Below, piece after piece: positions 58,612 to 64,000 of a stretch of DNA of 64,000 nt. Where the stretch lies: contig JAEYUW010000039.1 of NCBI GenBank assembly GCA_023432225.1, positions 1 to 64,000 of the forward strand, written 5' to 3'. The position numbers and the translations under genes are program-made. The stretch comes from Verrucomicrobiota bacterium (GTDB lineage Bacteria > Verrucomicrobiota > Verrucomicrobiia > Opitutales > Opitutaceae). Positions within the stretch are counted from its first letter, which is position 1, and every line of letters begins with the position of its first letter. Below the pieces are notes generated by a model. The model worked only from the letters and a program-made list of their open reading frames with translations. It did no database searches and had not been told where the DNA came from.

Positions 58612-58683
58612 GTAGGGCAGAGCGGCCCGCTCCGCTGCGAACGTGTGGCAGTATTCGCGGCGCACCGGGCCGTTGCGCCCTAC
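58612..58683. repeat. REP pair, GTAGGGC family
   Basis: The left copy GTAGGGCAGAGCGGCCCGCT is followed by CCGCTGC. The right copy on the minus strand reads GTAGGGCGCAACGGCCCGGT followed by GCGCC. The cores AGCGGCCCGCT and AACGGCCCGGT are similar and the flanking stems differ. Confidence 0.7.
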
Positions 58684-58766
58684 CGGTCAGGGCGATCACC
58701 GAGACTCGATTAGCCCGCCGGCAACAGCGTTCTTGCTCAGGAGGCCCGGGCACTTAGCGGTGGAGC

Positions 58767-59888
58767 ATGCTCGCTCCCGACCGCTCCACGCCTCCGGCCA
58801 CGTCGGATTTCAGCGCCGCGCAATTCGACGAGTTTTTTCACCACACGCTCGATCTGTTGTGCGTCGCCGGAATCGACGACGGCTACTTCAAACGCGTGAA
58901 CCCATCGTGGACGCGCGTGCTCGGCTGGTCCGAGGCGGAGTTGCTCGCACGGCCGGTCCACGAGTTCATGCATCCAGCCGATCGCGGGCGCACGCTGGCG
59001 GCTCGCGAGAAGCTGGCCCGCGGCGAGCCGGTGCGCGGACTCGAGAACCGCTATCTCTGCCGCGACGGCAGCTACCGCTGGTTCTCGTGGCAATCGATCA
59101 CCGATTCCGGCCGGCGGCTGGTGTTCGGCATCGCGCGCGATGTCACCGAGCAGCGCCAGTTGGAACAGGAGCGGCTGGTCGTCGGCAAACTGGAGTCCAC
59201 GGGCCTGCTCGCCGGCGGCATGGCGCATGACTACAACAACCTGCTCGCCGCGCTGCGGTTGAACCTCGACATGTTCGAACTCAGCGACCCGCTCACCGTC
59301 ACGCAGCGCCAACTCCTGCGACAGGCGAAGGCGACCGTCGAGGCCGCCGCCACGCTCACCCGCCAGCTGCTCACCTTTATCGATCGCGACGTCTCCGGAA
59401 TCACGCCGTTGGATGTCGGCGCGTTGGTGGGGCAGGCCATCGAGGCCAGTCTCGGCGGCAGCGCCTTCCGGGTAACCCGCCAGATCGCACCCGACCTGGC
59501 GGTCGTGCGCGGCAACGCGACACAGCTCACCCAAGTGTGGCGCGGCATCCTCCTGAACGCGCGCGAGGCCTCGCCGTCGAGCGGCTCGATCGAGATCCGC
59601 GCCGAGAATCTCAGGGAAGACGCACCGCTGCCCGCCGGCCTGCCACCCGGGCACTATGTGAGCGTGTCGATCCGCGATCACGGTCCGGGCATCCCGGTCG
59701 ACGTCATGCCGCAGATTTTCGATCCCTATTTTTCCACCAAGGAGCGCGGGCAGCAGAAAGGCATGGGGCTCGGGCTGACGCTGTGCCGCATCATCCTGCA
59801 ACGCCATCATGGCGCGATCAGCGTCGATTCGAGTCCGGGCGAAGGCACGACGGTCACGTGTTATCTGCCGGCAGATGGCACGGCGTAG
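58767..59888 (+). CDS. Soluble PAS-domain histidine kinase
   Basis: A 373-residue cytoplasmic sensor kinase. A PAS domain spans about 20-130, with the PAC-like end YRWFSWQSITDSGRRLVFGI (20 residues). The phospho-acceptor is H154 in GGMAHDYNNLL, the AHDxNN type usual in hybrid kinases. The ATPase has the N-box NAREA (N264), DHGPGIP (304-310), DPYFSTK (319-325) and GMGLGL (332-337). There is no membrane helix and no receiver domain, and no response regulator gene is nearby, so its partner is elsewhere. A GGTGGAG ahead of the ATG is a fair ribosome binding site. The stop codon is part of a GTAG that begins a decayed REP. Confidence 0.88.
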   Translation: MLAPDRSTPPATSDFSAAQFDEFFHHTLDLLCVAGIDDGYFKRVNPSWTRVLGWSEAELLARPVHEFMHPADRGRTLAAREKLARGEPVRGLENRYLCRDGSYRWFSWQSITDSGRRLVFGIARDVTEQRQLEQERLVVGKLESTGLLAGGMAHDYNNLLAALRLNLDMFELSDPLTVTQRQLLRQAKATVEAAATLTRQLLTFIDRDVSGITPLDVGALVGQAIEASLGGSAFRVTRQIAPDLAVVRGNATQLTQVWRGILLNAREASPSSGSIEIRAENLREDAPLPAGLPPGHYVSVSIRDHGPGIPVDVMPQIFDPYFSTKERGQQKGMGLGLTLCRIILQRHHGAISVDSSPGEGTTVTCYLPADGTA

Positions 59889-59955
59889 GGGCAGCCGTGG
59901 GGCGAGCGGGAATGAACAACGCGCGGAACGGCGAAATTCTTACGAATTCCGCTAC
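59885..59955. repeat. REP pair, GCGGAA family, left copy decayed
   Basis: The right copy on the minus strand is GTAGCGGAATTCGTAAGAAT. The left copy GTAGGGGCAGCCGTGGGGCG aligns with the GCGGAAGCCGTGAGG form but its stem is degraded. Its GTAG holds the histidine-kinase stop. Confidence 0.55.
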
Positions 59956-60120
59956 GGGTTGGCGACGACCGCGCGTGCGGCAGAGAGAGATGTAACTGGA
60001 GTTCGCCGCATCATGATCGAACTCGCGGAGCAGCGGCGTGTCCGGTTCACGCCGCGACGTTCGTCGAGAAAATGAACGCCGTTCACCGGTCACGCCTCCA
60101 ACTCAACCCTGATCCACCCC

Positions 60121-60570
60121 ATGTCCTCCACACATACCATCCGCCTCCACCGCGTCATTCGCTCGACGCCGGAGAAAGTTTACCGCGCCTTCCTGGACGC
60201 CGACGCCATGTGCAAATGGCTCCCGCCGCACGGCTTCACCGGCCACATGCACCACCTCGACGCGAAGATCGGCGGCACGTTCAAGATGTCGTTCACGAAC
60301 TTCACGACCGGCCAGTCGCACTCCTTCGGCGGCAGCTACCTCGAACTCGTGCCGCACGAGCGCCTGCGCTACACCGACAAGTTCGACGATCCGAACCTGC
60401 CCGGCGAAATCACTGTTACGGTGCTCCTGAAAAAAGTGCTCTGCGGCACCGAGGTGAACATCGAGCAGACCGGCGTGCCGGCCGTGATCCCCGCCGAGAT
60501 GTGCTACCTCGGCTGGCAGGAATCGCTCCACCAACTCGCGCAGCTCGTCGAGCCCGACATTCAGCAATAA
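60121..60570 (+). CDS. SRPBCC/AHSA1-family protein
   Basis: A 149-residue protein of the AHSA1-like START-fold group. It has the typical opening HRVIRSTPEKVYRAFLDADA (20 residues), the KWLPPHGFTGHM turn, DAKIGGTFKMSF, the GSYLELVPHERLRYTDKF strand and the final CYLGWQESLHQLAQLV helix that closes the hydrophobic cavity. Such proteins bind small hydrophobic ligands; the ligand is unknown. It stands alone, with REP pairs on both sides and a VOC-family gene convergent downstream. Confidence 0.85.
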   Translation: MSSTHTIRLHRVIRSTPEKVYRAFLDADAMCKWLPPHGFTGHMHHLDAKIGGTFKMSFTNFTTGQSHSFGGSYLELVPHERLRYTDKFDDPNLPGEITVTVLLKKVLCGTEVNIEQTGVPAVIPAEMCYLGWQESLHQLAQLVEPDIQQ

Positions 60571-60612
60571 GGCGCGTGGCCGCCGGCGGCCGCGCGAACT
60601 CCTGCGAGCGTT

Positions 60613-60681
60613 GTAGCGGCGGTCTACGACCGCCGAACGAGCGCGATGCGCGCCACCACGGCGGTCATAGACCGCCGCTAC
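60613..60681. repeat. REP pair, GCGGCGGTC family
   Basis: GTAGCGGCGGTCTACGACCG on the plus strand faces the inverted GTAGCGGCGGTCTATGACCG (CTAC at 60678-60681). The two copies differ by one loop base. They lie between the convergent AHSA1 and VOC genes and could end both transcripts. Confidence 0.85.
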
Positions 60682-60766
60682 AAACAGTCCGCGCAATCGC
60701 GGCGCACCGAAATGCCGCCCTAGGCATCGCCGGGGCGGTATTCGTTTTCGTGCGGCGATGGCTCAA

Positions 60767-61204
60767 CTATTTTTTCTCGGCGCAGTTGAACATCCACTTC
60801 ACGCCGAACTTGTCGGTGAGGCAGCCCCAGTAGGCGCCCCAGAACATGTCCTGCAACGCCATCTCGACCTGTCCGCCATCAGCGAGAGCCGCGAACAAGC
60901 GCTCCGTCTCGGCGCGCGTGTCGGGCTCGAGGTTGATGTATACGTTGTTGCCCATCGTGACGCTCATGCCCATCGACGGCGGCGCGTCGGAGCCCATCAG
61001 CACGTGGCCGCCGATCGTTGGCAGTGCGACGTGCATCACGAGGCCCTTGTCCGCATCGGACAACGCGGACGCGCCAGGGCAGGGCGGGCCGTCCGCGAAG
61101 CGAACGATTGGTTTGTCGAATTCGGTTTTGAAAACGGTCCGGTAGAAAGCGAAGGCCGATTCGGTTTCGCGCGTGAAGTTGAGGTAGGTGGTGACACGAG
61201 CCAT
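60767..61204 (-). CDS. VOC-family (PhnB-like) protein
   Basis: A 145-residue glyoxalase/bleomycin-resistance-fold protein of the PhnB-like type. It has TTYLNFTRETESAFAFYRTV (5-24), GLVMHVALPTIGGHVLMGSD (20 residues), the NNVYINLEPDTRAETERLF strand-helix and the ending QDMFWGAYWGCLTDKFGVKW (20 residues). The DMxWGxxxGxxxDxFGxxW close is diagnostic of this subgroup. Function is unknown; no metal-resistance or phosphonate genes are nearby. It is divergent to the esterase gene at 61527. Confidence 0.88.
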   Translation of the reverse strand: MARVTTYLNFTRETESAFAFYRTVFKTEFDKPIVRFADGPPCPGASALSDADKGLVMHVALPTIGGHVLMGSDAPPSMGMSVTMGNNVYINLEPDTRAETERLFAALADGGQVEMALQDMFWGAYWGCLTDKFGVKWMFNCAEKK

Positions 61205-61526
61205 GGGAGCGTGGAGACGAGGGTTTGTGGTTGGGACTGAAGCGTCGCGGTTGCTGACCGCGACAACTCTGCGACGAACAATGGAGGTCGCGCCGGACAG
61301 GTGACGGACCGGATTTCACGACACGAGGATCAGGGGTCGCGTTCGATTGTTAGTGCGGCGAGAGTCATGTGTGTCTGCTGGCCGCCGACGATACTCCGCA
61401 GCGACTACCTCAAAAAATGCCGAAAGCCGGCATGGCAGCTTGGGCAAGGCCCCTGAGCGCCGCATCCGACATTCCGCGGCGCCATCTGGTCTTGCTCCGC
61501 CAGTTACCTTTCCACCTCTCCTCGTC
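61205..61526. other. Divergent intergenic region, VOC and esterase genes
   Basis: 322 nt that should hold both promoters. I see only a terminator-like hairpin on the minus strand (61411-61433). No repeat of the REP type is present. Confidence 0.55.
61411..61433 (-). terminator. Orphan terminator-like hairpin
   Basis: On the minus strand ATGCCG, GCTTT and CGGCAT form a 6-bp stem followed by TTTTTTG. No minus-strand gene lies to its right, so it may limit antisense transcription or be the trace of a lost gene. Confidence 0.45.
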
Positions 61527-62396
61527 ATGAAACGCCTGCTCACCTCCTGGGTCGCCTTGGCGGCCGTCACGTTAACCGTCGCGGCGTCTGCGCCGAAATT
61601 TTCACCGCACGTGATTCCGAATTCCGAACTGCGCGCGCTGCCGATCAACGCGCACGGTCGGACCTACCAGTTGCACGTCGGTTTGCCGGGCAGTTATCGC
61701 GAGAGTCCGACGCGCCGCTACCCGGTGGTGTTCGTGACGGACGCCTATTGGGATTTTCAGAAGATCGACGCGATTCGCGGATCGCTGGTTTACGACCGGG
61801 TGGTGCCGGAGTTCATCGTCGTCGGTCTCGGCTACGTGGGCGAGGATCTCGATTACGGTCGCCTGCGCACATGGGAGCTTTCGCCGGTCCCCCTGGGCAG
61901 CGGCGACGAGGCAAAGGCCTCCGGGCACGCGGCGGAATTTTTGCGCACGATCGAGACCGAGATCATCCCGTTTATCGAACGCGAGTATCGCGCCGATCCG
62001 GCGCAACGCGTGCTCGCGGGCGCGTCGCTCGGCGGCTTGTTCACGCTGTATGCGATGTATACGAAGCCGGAGCTGTTCACCGGCTACATCGCGGCGTCGC
62101 CAGCGGTGGTGGTCGGCAACGATTGGCTGCTGGGCTACGCGAATAAATTCGCCACGAGCTCACGGCCGCTTCCCGTGCGGCTCTTTGTCAGCGGCGGAGG
62201 TGACGAGTCGTCGGCGTTTCTCGGCGGCGTGCACCGCTTCGACGAGCACATGCGCGCGCAGCGGCCCGCCGGTCTCGCTTACCAATTCCGAATCATCGAA
62301 GGTGCACGGCACTCCGGCATGCAGTTCGAATCCTACGTGCGCGGACTCGCGTTCGTGTTCGCCCCGCTCGCACCGGAGAGCGCACCGAGCCGGTGA
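61527..62396 (+). CDS. Secreted esterase of the Fes/esterase-D type
   Basis: A 289-residue alpha/beta hydrolase with a signal peptide (about 1-22). The markers are RYPVVFVTDAYWDFQ (64-78), an elbow GASLGG with nucleophile S167, an acid near GGGDES (D226) and H262 in GARHSGM. It matches the putative esterase family that includes enterochelin esterase-like, esterase D and antigen-85-like enzymes, which act on siderophores or short esters. The upstream frame is open but the signal peptide sets the start at 61527. The MFS gene follows after 70 nt and may be co-transcribed. Confidence 0.8.
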   Translation: MKRLLTSWVALAAVTLTVAASAPKFSPHVIPNSELRALPINAHGRTYQLHVGLPGSYRESPTRRYPVVFVTDAYWDFQKIDAIRGSLVYDRVVPEFIVVGLGYVGEDLDYGRLRTWELSPVPLGSGDEAKASGHAAEFLRTIETEIIPFIEREYRADPAQRVLAGASLGGLFTLYAMYTKPELFTGYIAASPAVVVGNDWLLGYANKFATSSRPLPVRLFVSGGGDESSAFLGGVHRFDEHMRAQRPAGLAYQFRIIEGARHSGMQFESYVRGLAFVFAPLAPESAPSR

Positions 62397-62466
62397 GGCC
62401 CGCGCGGACGCGACGGAAAAACGGGGATGGAATTCCGCGGCCCCGCACGCTTACCTCAAGACGATC

Positions 62467-63633
62467 ATGTCACGTGAGCGCGCAGCGGGATTTCTGCTGA
62501 TCATCATCTACCTCGGCTTCATCAGCCTGGGGTTGCCGGACGGGACGCTGGGCGTCGCGTGGCCGGCGGTTTATCCGGAGCTCGGCCTGCCGGTCGGTCT
62601 CGCGGGAGCGTTGATGCTCGTCGGCACGTTGCTGACGGCGACGGCGGGGTTCTCGAGCGGGTGGGTGGTGGCAAAATTCCGGACCGGCCCCGTGCTGCTG
62701 GTGAGCTGCCTGTTGACCGCCAGCGCGCTGCTGTTGCTCTCCCGCGCGCAAAGCGCGGTCTTGCTCTTCGTCGCCGCAGTGCCGCTCGGACTGGGGGCAG
62801 GCGCGGTGGACGCGGGTTTGAACGGCTACGTGGCGCGCCACTACTCGGGCCGACACATGAATTGGTTGCATGCGTGCTGGGGGATCGGCGCGACCGCGGG
62901 GCCATTGGTGATGGGCCAGGCGCTGGCCTCGACTCACGGTTGGCGGAGCGGCTATCTCTGGATCGGCTCGATCCAACTCGGCCTGACGCTGCTGTTCTTT
63001 ATCACGCTGCCACTGTGGGACAAGGTGCCGGTCCACGCGGTGGTGTCCGCGACAGCCGACGCGACGACGGCGCCGACGCGGTCGGCCAACTCGTTCGAAG
63101 GCTGGTTGTCGGTGAGCATCTTCATGCTCTACACGGGCGCGGAACTCAGCCTCGGCTTGTGGGCCGGCACTATTCTCGTGGTTGACCGTGGCCTGGCACC
63201 TGAGCGCGCCGCCGTATGGGTGGCGTGCTACTACGGCGCCATCACCGTGGGACGAATCGGCGTCGGGTTTGTGCACGGTCGCTGGACGAACCGGGCCGTC
63301 GTGCGCGCGGGGACGCTGCTCGCGCTGGCGAGCGCACTCGGATTCGCCTTCGGTGGGGCAGGGACGGTCGCTGCGGCTTCGCTGGCGCTGCTCGGGCTGG
63401 GCTTCGCACCCGTCTATCCGGGCCTGATGCACGAGGTGCCGCGCCGCTTCGCTCCCGGTGCGGTGCAAACCATCATCGGCCGCCAATCCGGCGCCGGCGC
63501 GCTCGGCGCCGCGGTTTTCCCGGCGGCGGCCGGGGCGATCGCGCAGCAGGCGCTCGGAGGCGTGATGGCATTAGCGATCGCGCTGATCATCGCTCTCGTC
63601 GGAGCGGTCGTCTGGTTGGATCGCCGGACCTGA
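62467..63633 (+). CDS. MFS transporter
   Basis: A 388-residue major-facilitator protein with 12 predicted helices in two groups of six, separated by a hydrophilic loop (about 193-215, VSATADATTAPTRSANSFEG). The first half has ISLGLPDGTLGVAWPAVYPE (20 residues) and HMNWLHACWGIGATAGPLVM (20 residues). The second begins LSVSIFMLYTGAELSLGLWA (20 residues). The gene resembles small MFS carriers annotated as sugar or drug transporters, close to the FucP-like branch; the substrate cannot be told from sequence alone. It follows the esterase on the same strand and ends with no clear terminator. Confidence 0.85.
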   Translation: MSRERAAGFLLIIIYLGFISLGLPDGTLGVAWPAVYPELGLPVGLAGALMLVGTLLTATAGFSSGWVVAKFRTGPVLLVSCLLTASALLLLSRAQSAVLLFVAAVPLGLGAGAVDAGLNGYVARHYSGRHMNWLHACWGIGATAGPLVMGQALASTHGWRSGYLWIGSIQLGLTLLFFITLPLWDKVPVHAVVSATADATTAPTRSANSFEGWLSVSIFMLYTGAELSLGLWAGTILVVDRGLAPERAAVWVACYYGAITVGRIGVGFVHGRWTNRAVVRAGTLLALASALGFAFGGAGTVAAASLALLGLGFAPVYPGLMHEVPRRFAPGAVQTIIGRQSGAGALGAAVFPAAAGAIAQQALGGVMALAIALIIALVGAVVWLDRRT

Positions 63634-63786
63634 CGACGCGCGATCGCTTCAATCGCCGCGGCTGATCGAATCGCCTCGCCCCGATCACGTGCGAACGGCC
63701 CAACGCCGCCGTCACTGTCGATGTCGCGGCGAGCCACACCACACCGGCCCTCCCGCCCCGCACATCACCCGAGTCGCCGCGCTCGG

Positions 63787-63809
63787 TTTGTAATATAATA
63801 CGTTACAAA
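63787..63809. promoter_or_regulatory. A/T-rich 23-nt near-palindrome, likely operator
   Basis: The arms TTTGTAATATA and TACGTTACAAA match at 9 of 11 positions around one central A, and contain TATAAT. It is a striking A/T island in G/C-rich DNA, of the size and form of TetR-type operators. The regulated gene is not in view. Confidence 0.5.
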
Positions 63810-63876
63810 CTCCCCGCGCCCCACGTCCGGCATTTTTCGCCGGCAACGGTGTTGTGCCACGCGTCCCCGGTGCACG

Positions 63877-63995
63877 TTTTCAAAATGGCATGGCGAGGAG
63901 CCGCCCGTGGGCAGCGACGCGGCAATCGCTCTGAAGTTTGCTGGATCGCCGTGGCCCGCTCTGCGCGCCTCGCAATGGCAAAGCATTTTGAAGAC
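63877..63995. repeat. Facing pair of CATTGCGAGG-type dispersed repeats
   Basis: The left copy has TTTTCAAAATGGCATGGCGA and then CGCGGCAATCGC. The right copy on the minus strand has CTTCAAAATGCTTTGCCATT followed by GCGAGG and CGGCGATCC. This is the widespread element that makes spurious ORFs reading HCEARRA. Confidence 0.65.
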
Positions 63996-64000
63996 CTGCG

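Larger units (their letters stand above)
63634..64000. other. Non-coding right end of the window
   Basis: 367 nt with no credible gene. It holds an A/T-rich near-palindrome (63787-63809) and an inverted pair of CATTGCGAGG repeats (63877-63995). A promoter here may serve a gene beyond the edge. Confidence 0.6.

Noticed and set aside
63765..63986. 73-codon minus-strand frame at the right end
   Set aside because: Starts within the CATTGCGAGG repeat (HCEARRA) and runs through the operator-like palindrome; not a gene.

Overview
The window is a 64 kb piece of a high-GC chromosome that most resembles Opitutaceae (Verrucomicrobiota). This is an inference from gene content: many ADOP-type permeases, a Sig-70_X6-like ECF factor beside a Ser/Thr kinase with C-terminal repeats, a fused RhaEW enzyme, lutABC in a rhamnose operon, and many pyrimidine-rich leaders without a clear Shine-Dalgarno. 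I see no rRNA, tRNA, CRISPR array, transposase or phage gene.

Layout. 1-2166: a partial gene, a small membrane protein and a secreted sialate O-acetylesterase-like enzyme, all on the minus strand. 2782-12216: a plus-strand rhamnose operon. RhaA, RhaB and the fused RhaEW give DHAP and L-lactate, and LutABC oxidises the lactate to pyruvate. A tandem class II aldolase with a catalytically dead second half sits inside it. 12389-14403: DoxX-like, DGPF/YCII and an ECF42-type sigma factor. 14469-16848: a Tat-exported phosphoesterase and a methyltransferase.

17005-57153 is almost entirely minus-strand and is dominated by eleven ADOP permeases (FtsX/MacB type) in three blocks (17904-32705, 34967-40183, 49177-57153), with no ABC ATPase in the window. 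Between the blocks are two paralogous DUF4097 proteins, then a signalling cluster (ECF factor, Ser/Thr kinase, unknown 151-aa protein, ALK/LTK-like glycine-rich protein), a solo DGQHR protein, and small MIase-like, DUF6144-like, DUF3788 and TonB-C proteins. Three or four of these minus-strand genes share an exact TTCTGTAAC element followed 16 nt later by GGTTC or a similar box, which looks like a common ECF-type promoter.

57436-63633 is ordinary: two alpha/beta hydrolases, an orphan PAS histidine kinase, an AHSA1 protein, a VOC protein and an MFS transporter.

Intergenic DNA is packed with small repeats. There are about ten families of REP-like palindromes with a GTAG (or GTGG/GGAG) head, mostly in facing pairs, and four kinds of short-period repeats. 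Several genes take their stop codon from a REP head. The most unusual points are this repeat system, the shared promoter-like element, the ATPase-less ADOP island, the bacterial ALK-like glycine-rich protein beside a kinase/sigma pair, and the half-dead tandem aldolase.
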